DNA of 64,000 bases from Linanthus parryae (Eukaryota > Streptophyta > Magnoliopsida > Ericales > Polemoniaceae): assembly GCA_023055425.1 (NCBI GenBank), contig JALGPY010000004.1:112509504-112573503 (forward strand), written 5' to 3'. Numbering within the stretch: position 1 is the first letter of the stretch; each line of letters opens with the position of its first letter. Both the position numbers and the translations under genes were made by a program. This document shows positions 1 through 11,002 of the stretch, piece after piece. Under the pieces are notes generated by a model. That model saw nothing but the letters and a program-made list of their open reading frames with translations, did no database searches and had not been told where the DNA came from.

Positions 1-2013
1 GGGCTTGTGCTCGTACCTCACATCGCAGAATTGCTGTACCAGCTTTTGTACTAGAGTGCGGTAAGACAGAAGGTTAATCTCCTTCAAACCGTACTCACCC
101 GAGGCTTGCTTGCCGATCAACTTGGAGTCTCCCATGACCGTCAGATTACTTACTTCCAAAGCTTTCGCCGCACGGAGCCCCGCAATGAGAGCCTCATATT
201 CTGCTTCATTGTTTGTGACTGCGAAGTTGAGCTTGGCGGACATCTGTATGACCTCCCCATCCGGCTTGGTGAAGACTATCCCAATGCCTCCGCCTTTCCT
301 TGTTGACGAGCCGTCGAAGTGGAGCGTCCAATAGGGCACGTCGATTGCATAGATTTCAGGACCTTCGAGCTCTTCTTCGATCACGGGCTCGTGGCTGTTG
401 TCGGGGAACTGTGCCAACAGATCCGCTACCGCCTGCGACTTGATCGCTCGCGGTCTCGCGCATGTGATATCATATTGAGAGATGGTCATGTACCATTTCG
501 CCAATCTACCGCCAGGAGTAGTGTGAGTTAGCAGATATCGTATGGGATCGCTCTTGGTGACCACAACCACTTTGTGTGATGCAAAATAGTGTTTCAATTT
601 TTCTATCACAAAGAACAAGGCAAGGCAATGACGTTCGATGTCTGTGTACCTTGATTCAGCAGGCTGCACAATGCGAGAGATGTAGTAGATAGGCCTCTCT
701 TGGCCTTCGTACTCCTGAGCCAAGAGTGCTCCTATGGATCTCCTTGTGGACGTCAGATATAACAGAAGGGGTGATCCCAGTTGAGGCGCGATCATTATTT
801 TTGAAGATGTCAGCAGATCCTTCAGCTTTTTGAACGCAACCTCGTGCTCTGGAGTCCAGCTGTATACGGCGTCTTTCTTGAGAAGAGCACTAAAACAGCA
901 GGTGATTTCTGCAATCGCTGGGATAAATCTTCGCAGATATGACAGCTTTCCCAAGAATGTTTTCAAGGCACTTTGGCTGTGGGGCGGCGTCATGCCAGCG
1001 ATAGCTGATACTTTCGCAGGGTCAGGCTCGATCCCTTGGCGATGAACCACGCATCCCAAGAATTTCCCTGATGTTACCCCGAATGCGCACTTCATGGGAT
1101 TCATCTTCAGTTGAAAGCGTCTGCATCTATTAAACACTTTCCGTAAATCCGCGAGATGATCTGCTTCCTGCTTGGATTTAACAACGAGGTCGTCCACATA
1201 AAACTCCACCTCCTTGTGCATCATATCGTGGAACAGGGCCATCATGGCCCGCTGATAGGTCGCACCTGCGTTTTTGAGACTGAACGGCATCACTGTGTAG
1301 TTGAACACCCCCACCGGAGTGATGAATGCAGTTTTCCGAGCGTCTTCAGGGTCCATCTTGATCTGGTTGTACCCGCTGAAGCCGTCCATGAAACTGAACA
1401 TGCGATGGCCTGCTGTTGAATCGATAAGCAAATCGATGTTGGGCAGTGGAAAATCGTCCTTGGGGCAGAAACGATTGAGATCTCGGAAGTCCACGCAGAT
1501 GCGAAGCTGTCCGTTCTTCTTCACCACTGGCACGATGTTGGCCAGCCATGTGGGATGATGATTCGGTTCTATAAACTTGGCATCCAGGAGTTTGACAATC
1601 TCCTGTTTGATTTTCACGTTAAGCTCCGGCCTGAAGCTTCTTGTGCTCTGCTTTACCGGCTTAGACCCTGGAATGATGTCTAAACGGTGCATAGTGATGC
1701 TTGTATCCAGTCCCGGCATCTCATCATACTCCCATGCGAACACGTCCTTGTATTCAGTTAGGAGCTGTAGCAGTCCTTGCTCTTCCTCGCTTGTGAGCTC
1801 CGCACTTAGAAAAACTGGTATTTTCTTTTCCTCGTTCGGGCTGAGGAACACTTCCTTTACCTCTTGCTTTTGTGGTCTGGGCCTATCTTCCATGCATTCA
1901 GGTGCTTCTTTGAGCTTCTCGTCTGGAGTGCTCTGCATTGGCTCTTTCATTACCGCGATCTGCTCGACTTGATTGATTTGCTCAGGGATATCCCCATGCC
2001 CGTGTGAGGACAT
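1..2013 (-). CDS. Ty3 (Tat-lineage) pol: RT and two RNase H domains, partial
   Basis: The frame is open from an ATG at 2013-2011 to the first base of the window (671 codons, no stop seen). In order it shows a linker, reverse transcriptase with CVDFRDLNRF, FMDGFSGYNQIKMD (about 1400-1360) and the catalytic FYVDD (about 1205-1190), then a Ty3-type RNase H whose first catalytic segment reads LYLTST, and a second RNase H with FDGSS (about 325), NNEAEYEAL (about 210) and GDSKL. The second, archaeal-type RNase H after a degraded first one is characteristic of the Tat/Ogre clade. Integrase must lie left of the window. Pol is in the same frame as gag-pro, separated by one TGA. It copies element RNA into DNA in virus-like particles. 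Confidence 0.93.
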   Translation of the reverse strand, partial: MSSHGHGDIPEQINQVEQIAVMKEPMQSTPDEKLKEAPECMEDRPRPQKQEVKEVFLSPNEEKKIPVFLSAELTSEEEQGLLQLLTEYKDVFAWEYDEMPGLDTSITMHRLDIIPGSKPVKQSTRSFRPELNVKIKQEIVKLLDAKFIEPNHHPTWLANIVPVVKKNGQLRICVDFRDLNRFCPKDDFPLPNIDLLIDSTAGHRMFSFMDGFSGYNQIKMDPEDARKTAFITPVGVFNYTVMPFSLKNAGATYQRAMMALFHDMMHKEVEFYVDDLVVKSKQEADHLADLRKVFNRCRRFQLKMNPMKCAFGVTSGKFLGCVVHRQGIEPDPAKVSAIAGMTPPHSQSALKTFLGKLSYLRRFIPAIAEITCCFSALLKKDAVYSWTPEHEVAFKKLKDLLTSSKIMIAPQLGSPLLLYLTSTRRSIGALLAQEYEGQERPIYYISRIVQPAESRYTDIERHCLALFFVIEKLKHYFASHKVVVVTKSDPIRYLLTHTTPGGRLAKWYMTISQYDITCARPRAIKSQAVADLLAQFPDNSHEPVIEEELEGPEIYAIDVPYWTLHFDGSSTRKGGGIGIVFTKPDGEVIQMSAKLNFAVTNNEAEYEALIAGLRAAKALEVSNLTVMGDSKLIGKQASGEYGLKEINLLSYRTLVQKLVQQFCDVRYEHKP

Positions 2014-2025
2014 CCCCGCGCACCT

Positions 2026-4092
2026 TCATATGCGATAGCACTTCTTCCCATTGGCGTAGAAGCTCTCTATCTCCTTGCCTTCGGGGTTATGTTTTGCAAT
2101 TCGCTTCAGTGTATACACATTCTTTCGATGGTATGCGATACGCGGCGCCTCTTCGCGTGTAGGTGGCTTTTCGTTGGCATCTTCTCTTGTCACCATTACT
2201 CCCGCAGGTGACTGGTCCTTGATGTCCTCCCAGAGAGGCAAAGGAATAGGATTGAATGGTCCCGGTGTTTGCTCGTCCGCCATCTCAGTGAAACACACTG
2301 CCTCGCTAAGATGTGCTTCATCCAAGTTGAATGGATTTGTTGAAGCCGGTATCTCGACTATCCTGTCGTTCCAGATAGCTTTCATAACCTGGTGGTCCGT
2401 TGAAGGAACTGCGTCGAAGCGATGAATCCAGGCTCGACCTATGATCATGTGATACGTGGTGTTTGCGTCTGTGACATAGAACTTTGCTGAGCACTTGATT
2501 TTGCCAATTTGAACGCCCAGGCGGATCCATCCGATCGTCATTCTAGAGTCGCTTCCGAATCCCATCAGCGGAGATGGGCGCCTGACGATCTTGTGCTCGG
2601 GGATCCCTGCTAGCTTCAGTGTGTGGAGTGAAACGACGTTGACCGCTGCTCCTCCGTCGACGAATGCTCGTTTGAACTCGACGCCATTGATGATGGCTGT
2701 CACGTACAGAGGCCTCTGGTGGCTCGCATCTGTCTTCTTGTCGCTGGCAGAAAAGGTCATAATCTTTTCTGTAGAGCGAGACGCCCTGATGACTTTCCCG
2801 TTGGAGACTACAAGATCCTCCTCGTAGTCTTCTGCTACCCTTAAGATCGCTTTCGTCATTTCTGTCCGGCATTTCTCCGAGAAGTTCATCTCGTCAAAGA
2901 ATCTGCTGAAGCCGTGCGACTCTTTCATCCGGTCGGCACGCTCATCCTCTGTGTCCATGCTGTAGTCTTCGTCTTCATGGACCTCGGCAATGATGGGCAG
3001 ACCATCCTCTGCGACATCTTCCAAGTCTACAATCGAGATCATGGCGACCTCTTTGCCTTTCGAGCCTTGCTCCGCATGAGCAGGAAGTGGATTGTTGCGC
3101 ACATCCTTCCTGTGATCGCTGACGATCAGCTCGCCATTCTTCATCTTCTGGTCGAATGCAAACCTGAGCTTCTTACATTCCGCTGTGGGGTGCATGACCT
3201 TGCCGTGGTACTCGCACCACTTAGGGTCCCTCACCATCTCCTTGGAGGGTATCTTCTCGAGCGGCGGTAGGACACCGTCCTTGCGCCACTGCCTGCAGAG
3301 GTCGCTTGCCTCCTCTACCGAGCATGGCAGGGGTGGTACGTCGAAGTTCACAACCTTCGCTTGCTTCTGGGGTGAAACTGTATTGACCTCAGCTTCGCGT
3401 CCCCTCTTGTAACTGAATCTCCCGATCTTGTAGGTGGTGCCGCTCGAAGATCGCTCCGGAGCGTTCTTCTTTTTCTGCCTCTCGACTATAGGCTCGATGT
3501 TCTTCGTGCATTCAATTAGCTTTGAAAACGTAGGTGTTTGCAAATTGATGAGCATACCTTTGTATTCATCTCGCATGCACTGTAGGCATATCTCTACGAG
3601 ACGGCTTTCGAGCATTGGATCTTTGCACTCCAAGGATTTCGCCCTGAATTTCTTGATGAAAGTGATCCCATCCTCCTCGCGCTTCTGATACATCCGCGAG
3701 AGATGGATCATCGTCACCTTTTCTTCCATCTGGAAGAACTTGGTATAGAACTTCTGGACCATGTCGTCCCAAGTCTTCACGGATCCGGCTTCCAACGTTC
3801 GGTACCACTTGTACGCTACGTTCCCTAAAGATTTTGGGAACTCTCGCATCAGCAGTTTGGGATCAGCTCCGTATGGCCCCATGACATCAATGAAACGCAT
3901 GACATGCTCATGAGCGTTTCCGTTGACATCCTCGAACTTGTCCCATTTAGGAGCCTTATACCCCGCCGGGTTGGGCATGATATAGATCTCCCGCGGGATA
4001 GGTGGATCGTTGTCTAGCTTTGGGATAATGGTATCCGCGAATGACTGGTGAGCCAGAATAGTGTCATGCGCTTCTGCAGAGACGTCATGCAT
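2026..4092 (-). CDS. Ty3 gag-protease polyprotein
   Basis: 688 residues. Residues about 75-190 match the plant retrotransposon Gag domain (AYKWYRTLE, then WDDMVQKFYTKFF). A C-x2-H-x4-H-x4-C cluster near residue 295 (CEYHGKVMHPTAEC) resembles a nucleic-acid-binding knuckle. Near residue 475 the aspartic-protease site reads FVDGGAAVNVV, with DGG in place of DTG/DSG, followed by the flap-side IIGRAWI. It ends in TGA at 2028-2026, and the pol frame continues in phase. The N-terminal part is encoded in another frame (4661-4014), so this start codon is probably internal to an original longer Gag. Confidence 0.9.
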   Translation of the reverse strand: MHDVSAEAHDTILAHQSFADTIIPKLDNDPPIPREIYIMPNPAGYKAPKWDKFEDVNGNAHEHVMRFIDVMGPYGADPKLLMREFPKSLGNVAYKWYRTLEAGSVKTWDDMVQKFYTKFFQMEEKVTMIHLSRMYQKREEDGITFIKKFRAKSLECKDPMLESRLVEICLQCMRDEYKGMLINLQTPTFSKLIECTKNIEPIVERQKKKNAPERSSSGTTYKIGRFSYKRGREAEVNTVSPQKQAKVVNFDVPPLPCSVEEASDLCRQWRKDGVLPPLEKIPSKEMVRDPKWCEYHGKVMHPTAECKKLRFAFDQKMKNGELIVSDHRKDVRNNPLPAHAEQGSKGKEVAMISIVDLEDVAEDGLPIIAEVHEDEDYSMDTEDERADRMKESHGFSRFFDEMNFSEKCRTEMTKAILRVAEDYEEDLVVSNGKVIRASRSTEKIMTFSASDKKTDASHQRPLYVTAIINGVEFKRAFVDGGAAVNVVSLHTLKLAGIPEHKIVRRPSPLMGFGSDSRMTIGWIRLGVQIGKIKCSAKFYVTDANTTYHMIIGRAWIHRFDAVPSTDHQVMKAIWNDRIVEIPASTNPFNLDEAHLSEAVCFTEMADEQTPGPFNPIPLPLWEDIKDQSPAGVMVTREDANEKPPTREEAPRIAYHRKNVYTLKRIAKHNPEGKEIESFYANGKKCYRI

Positions 4093-4661
4093 TCTGGAAT
4101 GCTTCCCTCGGTAGCTGAAGGAGGGGTTGCCGCAGGCGGAGGCAACACATACGCCGCCGAAGGATTGGGGACATATGGACTACTCGCATTGCCCCAGATC
4201 GCCGTTGGAGGAGGCAAGGGGTACTGCAAAGTCGGGTTGGATGCCAAAGCCAAAGGCTGAGGAGTGTGAGCAGTGAGAGGCAACGTCTGAGCTGTTGACC
4301 CCTGAATCGAAGGCAGCTGCGTAGTCGCCGGTGGAGTCTGCAGATTAGAGTTGGGAGGTGTGGTTGACATTCCCAGTCCCGGAGCGGTAGGGGCTCCTCC
4401 TCCTTGAGGGACGGTGGTGGCTGATGAAGGATTTGGCGCAAGGGTGCCCAGAACGGCCAAGATCCGTTCTAGTTGCGCAGACTGAGCTTTGAGAGCTTTC
4501 GCCTGACTTTGGACAGTGGCGTCCAAGGACTCTAGCGTTGGTGTCTCGCCGGGAGTGGTAGGAGTACGGCGGGTCTCCTCTCCCGAGGCGGTTTCGGTGG
4601 AAGGCGATCTGTTGCTGATATCATCCTCCTGAGACATGGTTGCTTTTGTTGGTAAGTTCAC
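4014..4661 (-). pseudogene. Ty3 gag N-terminal segment, frameshifted
   Basis: 215-residue frame starting just after the 5' LTR and leader. It is rich in Pro, Thr, Ser and Ala, with Q-rich stretches typical of the disordered Gag N-terminus. The downstream Gag-protease frame overlaps it by 79 bases in another phase, and the two sequences can only be continuous if the phase changes near 4085-4095. I read this as a single-base frameshift mutation, though programmed frameshifting cannot be excluded. A stop inherited from the wrong phase ends the frame at 4014. Confidence 0.75.
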
Positions 4662-4677
4662 GTCGGGTTCACCAAAA

Positions 4678-5304
4678 TGTGCACAAGAGATTCCGGCGAG
4701 GAGACCTCCGTGTACACCGTATGTAGAGGATCAGAGATTGCACAGGAAGAGTGGGGTTGTGTGTAGGGAGAGAGTAAGGCAGTAGTAATGTCTGAGAGAG
4801 AGACAGAGGTTTGGCAGAGCTTCCGCGTATGGCAAGTGTGTTCTCCTTTGTATGGAAAGGTTAACGTCCTATATATAGCAGGGAACGCGACCGTTGTAGT
4901 GTGGTTAATGCGCCCATTGATGGCGGCTTAATTAGCTTAACCATAACGGCACGTTCGTCCGAGTATATAGGGACCGTTACAGCACGTCGTGCGCGAATAC
5001 CGGAACCGTTACGAGGTTGACCGGGTTTGACCGGATTGACCGGGTTTATGGAGCTCGTGCCATAAATCTCTCAAAGCAGTTACTAAAGGTCGCGTGCGGG
5101 CTTGGCTCGCACGCGACAGGGCTTACTCTAGCCTCCAAACCACTAAGTCCCTACAAGTCCCGTGCAGTGGTATGCGAGGACTCTGTCTCGCAGCCCCCAC
5201 ATGGATCAGCTCGGCTGGTGATCCAGTGTGTATGGAGCACAATATGGTGTGCTGGATGGTTGCCACGTGGCCAAGATCTGTCAGCTCAGAAAGCACTATC
5301 TACA
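4678..5304 (-). mobile_element. 5' LTR of the Ty3 element
   Basis: 627 bp. On the element strand it begins TGTAGATAG at 5304 and ends CTTGTGCACA at 4678 (TG...CA). The right edge is exact: the copia reading frame is intact up to codon Arg-Arg at 5305 and is then cut. Next to the other edge comes TGGTGAACCCGACGTG (about 4674-4659), a primer-binding site ending in TGG whose tRNA I cannot assign. A TATA sequence (CTATATATAGG) lies at 4869-4879. Target duplication is expected to be AGCGG (5305-5309), but the other end is outside the window. Confidence 0.88.
5013..5042. promoter_or_regulatory. Three W-box cores in the Ty3 LTR
   Basis: TTGACC occurs three times in a row (5017, about 5027 and 5036), about 140-170 bp upstream of the LTR TATA box in the element's direction. 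TTGAC(C/T) is the WRKY-factor binding core, so this may be a stress or defence-responsive promoter part. Binding is inferred only. Confidence 0.5.
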
Positions 5305-8300
5305 AGCGGCGTGTGTCTGGGCAACCAGCCCAATCGGCGTCAGTGTAGGCCGTGAGGGAATCAGCAACAGAGGCAGAGATCCGTAAACCATACGCAAGCG
5401 TGCAACTGATGTAGCGTAAGATACGCTTCAGGGCATGAAAATGGGGCTCGCGGGGATCATGCATAAAGAGACAGACCTGCTGAACAGCATACTGGATGTC
5501 CGGTCGAGTGAATGTGAGATACTGCAGGGCCCCAGCAAGGCTACGGTATAACGTAGGATCAGCAACCGGTGGGCCAGAAGCCGCTGTGAGTTTACTACCT
5601 ACCTCAATAGGGGTGGCAGTAGACTTACAGGTGGACATAGAGGCACGACGAAGAATGTCGGTCGCGTACTGATGCTGTGACAGGAACAAGCCAGACGAAT
5701 CACGGGTGACAGCAATGCCCAGAAAGTGATGCAGATGGCCCAGATCAGTCATAGCAAATTCTCCGGAAAGCTGAGAGATAATCTGATCCAAGACTATCGG
5801 AGACGACCCAGTGATAACAATATCATCCACGTAGAGCAGTAGGTATACGGTGTCCGAGCCGCGACTGTAGACGAAAAGAGACTCATCACACGAGCAACCA
5901 GAAAAACCGATAGTCTGCGTGAGAACAGTGGCAAATCGCTGAAACCAAGCACGGGGAGCCTGCTTCAGACCATATAAGGATTTGCGCAACCGGCAAACAA
6001 AATAAGGGTGGCGCATGTCGCGATAGCCAGGAGGCTGATGCATGTAAACCGTCTCAGAGAGATCACCATGAAGAAAAGCGTTCTTGACATCCAGCTGACG
6101 AATAGGCCAAGAACGTGTGACGGCAATACTGAGAACTGTACGAATAATAGTCGGTTCGACAACCGAGCTGAAAGTCTCCTCACAATCGATCCCAACCATT
6201 TGGGACTTCCCGTTAGCTACCAATCGCGCCTTATAGCGCTGCAGACTACCATCAGCACGAAACTTGTGTCTAAACAGCCACATAGCTCGTAGAACATTTG
6301 CCCCTGGCGGGCGAGGAACCAGATCCCAAGTGTGGTTCGTAACCATAGCCCCAATCTCGTCATCCATGGCCGCTTTCCAATGAGGATCCGACAAGGCGAG
6401 GATGTGGGATTTGGGGACGGGCGAGATGGAGTCAGGTGTCTGAGCAGCTAAGGTGAGACGGGTGACTGGTTTGACGATGCCATGCATGGATCTGGTGGTC
6501 ATCTGGGGAGACAGAGGAGGAGGAGGAGGAGGAGGAGGAGTGGCCACTGGGCTCGGTGTAGGTGACTCAAGGGGGTCAGGCAACACAGGCATAGAGGGTA
6601 TAGTAGGGGGACGAGTGGACACAGACCGACGTACGTAGTGCTGAGGAAAAGGTTCCACAAGAGTCCTAGACGTGGGAAGTGGTGTGGGTGCCCGAGTAGT
6701 GGTGGGTGGTGTGGGTGCCCTAGGAGCAGGGTTATGAGCACGATGAGTGAAGAGGGGAGATGGAAGACTATCATCGAGATCAGACGTCCTGTGAACAGAG
6801 GGAGACACAGACCCAGGAATGGAGAAAGGAAAGACCGTCTCATCGAAAGTGACGTGACGGGAAGTGTGAACCCGACCAGTACTCAAATCAAGACACCGGT
6901 ATCCACGATGATTAAGAGGGTAGCCCAAAAACACACAGCGAACAGAGCGTGGGGCAAGCTTGTGGGGTGAGGTGGCAGAGAGGTTCGGGTAGCACAGGCA
7001 TCCGAACGTGCGGAGATGCTCATAGGAGGGTGAGCGATGGTAGAGGGCAACAGTGGGAATATTGTTGTTAAGGACTGTGGTGGGAAGGATGTTATGGAGG
7101 TAGACCGCAGTCAGAAGAGACTCAACCCAGAAAGAAGCTGGAAGAGAGGCCTGGGCTAGGAGGGCACGACTGATGTCATTGATTCGGCGAATCATGCGTT
7201 CAGCTTTGCCATTTTGAGATGACGTCTGAGGACACGCAAACCGAAAAACAAGTCCATGAGTAATGGCGTGAGAGAGAAAAGCACCATTGTCGAATTCTCC
7301 ACCGAGGTCACATTGAAAGCTTTTGACGTGGCGCTCAAACTGAGTTTGAACGAATGTAGTAAATTGTTTAAATTTCGATAGCGCTTCGCTTTTCTGTTTA
7401 AGGGGGAAAACCCAGAGAAAATGTGTGTAATCATCTAGTAGTAGAAGGTAGTATTTGTAGTGCGATTTGCTTAAGATCGGAGATGTCCATAAATCACTGT
7501 GAATAATGTCAAATGGACTAGAACTAGAAGAAGTAGACGGTGAAAAAGGCAAACGCACATGTTTACTAATTTGACAAGCATGACAAAGAGTTTCTGAATT
7601 ATTCCTACTACAAGAAATGAAATGACTATTACAAAGAGAATCTAAAACTGGACGCCCGGGATGACCAAGGCGGTTGTGCCAAACTGGAGCAGGAATAGCA
7701 GCAAAAGAGACAGCAGGCGACGGTGGCGGGGCAGGCTGGAATGGATAGAGATCACCCGAACTGTTGCTCCTCTGTAAGAGAGCTCCCGAACGGAGATCCT
7801 TCACAGAGAAACCAAAAGGGTCAAACTCAACGGAAACATTATTGTCAGTAGTGAATTGACGAACAGAAACTAGGTTTTTGATAACGTTTGGGGTGAGTAA
7901 GACATTTCTAAGGTGAAGGGAACGGGAGTTGGTGGTAAGGGTGTGATTGCCGGATCCTTTCACTGGAATGCTAGAGCCATTTCCCACAAGTATGTTAGGA
8001 GAAGGACAAGATGGCGAGAGAGAGGAGAGTATACCTGACTGCGGAGTGAGATGAGCAGATGCGCCGGAGTCGAGATACCAAGTCTGATCCGGAACATAAC
8101 GTGTCATGCCAGCAAGTTCCGAACTCATAGCAGTAACAGAGGGAGACGAACCCGCAGTGGCAGCAAGAACCTGTGAATGTTGATAAGGTCCTGGACCAAG
8201 AATACCTGATGTAACTGTAGGCTGAGAGGGTCCTGACTGTGTCCAACCCGGTGTCGGGGGATAGAGTCCTGACTGAGCAGTCGAGGACGATGGTGTAGGA

Positions 8301-8470
8301 CACCACACCCAGTTGCCGTGAGGAGAAGACGATGACACAGTGTATTGCTGGGCGCAGCCCCGCCCTTTCCTGAGATTATGGTGTCGACCGCCGTGACTAT
8401 GGCAACCCTGTGGCACGGGGTGAAGCTGTTCCTTAGGGGCAGTCGAGGAATTAGATTTTTTAGTAGCCAT
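5305..8470 (-). pseudogene. copia-1 polyprotein without capsid, cut by the Ty3 insertion
   Basis: Open for 1050 codons. Domains in order: aspartic protease WYLDSGASAHLT (residue about 131), GAG-pre-integrase zinc finger (WHNRLGHPG, then CHAC), integrase core from HSDLWTSP to QNGKAERMIR (about 325-430), a Pro/Ser/Thr-rich linker, reverse transcriptase with LLLYVDDIVITG (about 880), and the start of RNase H (AYTDADWAGCPDTRR). It then hits the Ty3 LTR; the rest of RNase H and the 3' LTR should lie left of the window. No UBN2-type Gag capsid precedes the protease: an in-frame stop lies about 9 codons upstream of ATG 8470. The second copia element in this window has the same organisation. Confidence 0.92.
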
Positions 8471-9242
8471 CAGAAAGTAGACTTGGAACCCACTAAAAAC
8501 AAATCAATCTGCTTGTGTAACCAAAGATACTTGAGGACGTTTTTGATCAAAATTGATCACCAAGGAGAAACAATTTGACCCCACAAATAAAATATTGATT
8601 ACACAATAAAGATTAAGGGCTTATGTCCACTTGTTTAAACTGTAATTGAGTAGCAATGATATAGGGCTACAACCTTACATCAAACCACAAATCCCCAAAT
8701 TATTGTGTGGCTGTGGAAAGGGTACAAGCCCAAAACAAACAGCGGCAAATAGGTCAATGGAGAAATTGATCGGGAGAGGTTGCGGCAAAGGCAAAGCAGA
8801 GAGGATCGCCGGTGGGAGAGAGCACAACTTCGGGGCAGAGGTTACACGCTCAAGGTGAGTAGCAAGATCGGACCAGAGAGGCGGCTTGTTGGCGAAGAGG
8901 TCGCAGAGTGCCCTAGGCACTGACGGCGGCGCAGAGAGGCGGCCTCTTGGACGAACTGGACGATGGCGCAGAGGGACGGTGCAATCTGGACGGCTCAGGG
9001 CGAGCGGTCAAAGCAAGGGAGATCAGAGAGATCACCGGCGATTCTGGCGGCGTGGTCGTCGATTAGAGCAGCAAAGATCGTTTTGCACAGTGAACAATCT
9101 TGCATGCGGAAGCAGAAAGAGAGGACGACAGCGTTGACCCAGCAGAAGACGAGGACGACGACGATGATTGACGAACGTGGACGACGTTGATGATGAACAA
9201 TCAGAGGTCGTTGATCGAAGAACAATCAGAGGCTGAGGAAGT
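8471..9242 (-). other. copia-1 leader between primer site and coding start
   Basis: About 770 bp between the primer-binding site and the shortened polyprotein, where gag would normally start. Its outer half is G+C rich with simple GA-type bias, and its inner half is AT rich. Short frames on both strands show no family signature. I see no capsid remnant. Confidence 0.6.
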
Positions 9243-9254
9243 GCTCTGATACCA
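9243..9254 (-). other. copia-1 primer-binding site (initiator tRNA-Met)
   Basis: The minus strand reads TGGTATCAGAGC, the complement of the plant initiator tRNA-Met 3' end, directly after the LTR end CA. Confidence 0.93.
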
Positions 9255-9377
9255 TGATATTGGGTCAATTTTCCTGTCTTCTCATTGACTATTCACACTA
9301 ATAAATAGTAATTACAAAATACCCTAATTACACAGCTAGTCCTCTATTTGGTACCAATATACAAAATCGTCCTATTA
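9255..9377 (-). mobile_element. copia-1 5' LTR (123 bp)
   Basis: Element strand starts TAATAGGACG at 9377 and ends CCCAATATCA at 9255, against the primer-binding site. TTCAT at 9378-9382 is the probable target duplication; PB1-gene sequence follows. A related 3' LTR is at 59844-59967. The element therefore inserted into the PB1 gene copy on its right. Confidence 0.88.
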
Positions 9378-9382
9378 TTCAT

Positions 9383-10175
9383 AGCCCGTATTCTCTGGCG
9401 GGGAGGACAGCTTATGATGATGGGTCTGTAAATCGAAAGATGAAGTTCTTGTGCAGCTACGGGGGGAAATTGTTGCCGCGACCATGTGATGGCAAGCTTA
9501 GATATGTTGGAGGAGAAACACACATTGTTCCCATCACTAAAAACTCGACTTTTAGGGATCTACAAAAGAAAACCTCTGGAATTTGGAACCAACTTCACAA
9601 AATTAAGTATCAGGTCCCAGGGGAGGATCTAGATGCACTTATATCTGCGTGTTCCGAAGAGGATGTTCAACATATGATTCAGAAGTATGATAATGATGAT
9701 TCCAATGGAGGGTCCAAGAGGATGTTAAGGATGTTTCTGGTAGATCCAGCTGAAAAGTGATAGGCCGCCGCATTCTCTCGCAGGAAGGTCAGCTCAGAAA
9801 AATGATGCTTGTTTTCAGTATGTTGTTGTCGTGAATGGAATGGCGGAGCCCATTCATTTGAGGAGCTCAAGTGGAGCAGCAGGTCACCACGATTTGCTAT
9901 AACCAGATCACCTTGTACAACATAATCTTTGCAAATCAGCTGACAGGGGAGGATCTTGATGCACATATATCTGTGTGACCGCGGAAGATTTTCAACACAT
10001 GATTCAGGAGTATGATGATTCCAAAGGAGGTTCTGAGAGGTTACGGATATTTCTGGTAGCTCAACCGGAAATTCAGTTCACGTGGAAAATTTTAAGAGGA
10101 AGGGGCCTACTACATCAGTTGATAGATTTTGTTAGGATGCACCCAAGATTGAAAAGTCATGAATTACAAAAGTGA
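9383..10175 (+). pseudogene. PB1-domain gene fragment (unit 1)
   Basis: 9395-9760 encodes SLAGRTAYDDG followed by a full PB1 domain (MKFLCSYGGKLLPRP, GKLRYVGGET, then the acidic OPCA segment PGEDLDALISACSEEDVQ), close to the second PB1 domain of the gene at 58278-59531. A deletion at about 9755 brings in a stop; the homologous C-terminal tail follows in other phases to about 9900, and a further PB1 half (DAHIS, then DFQHMIQEYDDSKGG) lies at 9945-10060. The 5' part of the gene was separated by copia-1. Unlike the intact gene, this copy keeps the OPCA segment of domain 2. Confidence 0.85.
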
Positions 10176-11002
10176 TAAGTATGTTTCCCTTTAACATGTT
10201 GTACTTACACTTTCTGTTGTTTGAAATTACTACATTTTTTTTGGGTTACTAGCATCATGTCATAAAAAACTATCACCTTAAAAATAAAATGAATGAAACT
10301 AAACAAATCCACTCCGGAAGCCGACAATCTTTGGTCCAGTAAGAGGCGACAAGTTGCCCAATGTTTGTGTACAAGGTGATCGATCTTGTAGCATCAGAGC
10401 CGCTCTTATAATTTATTTGTCAAGTCGACAATGTATCCTTCGATGCCAACAAATTCTTCCCATTGGAGAGAAATCTGCATAATTACAGAAATACAACACA
10501 CATTAACATAGTATAAAAAGAAATACCAGTCCGTCCCAGCTCTTTCTTCCCATCTGACTTTCTTGACTCGTATCTGGGTCACTTTGACCGGGTGATTTGG
10601 ATAGCAAAATAATACGATTTTTGATAATTTTTTCACCATATTATAGAGCACATTTTACTCTACAACACCATGAAAAAAATACAAAAAATAATATCGGTTT
10701 GCTATTCAAATCACCGGTCAAAGTGACTCAGTAAATAGTGACAAAAGTCAAATTGGGAAGAAAGAGCTGGGAAAGAGTGGTACGAAGTACTTTGCGAAGA
10801 GACCTCTGTGCCCCAAGCAATTTACTAATTACCTGGACAGACATCATATAAGTCTGAAATAAAAGACTAGTTCTTTTTGTGGATATTGAATATGTAAAAA
10901 TTTATACCGTATCTTGAAACCGTTTCGGTAATCAACACAGCCCATTTTTCAACCAGTAGTAGAAAGAATATTCAAATAGTTAGCATCTTTTGTTGGCTAT
11001 AT
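10176..11002. other. Duplicated host spacer, no gene recognised
   Basis: Repeated, with changes, at 17920-18300, 51240-51480 and, inverted, at 57540-58030. It contains a conserved segment around 10441-10480 that also recurs at 47575-47615 and 54660-54700 (a short reading frame ending SLQW-FVGI after a possible splice acceptor). I cannot assign it to a gene family. Confidence 0.5.

Noticed and set aside
6453..6843. Gly-rich and Leu-rich frames opposite the copia-1 linker
   Set aside because: Shadows of the Pro/Thr-rich codons between integrase and reverse transcriptase.
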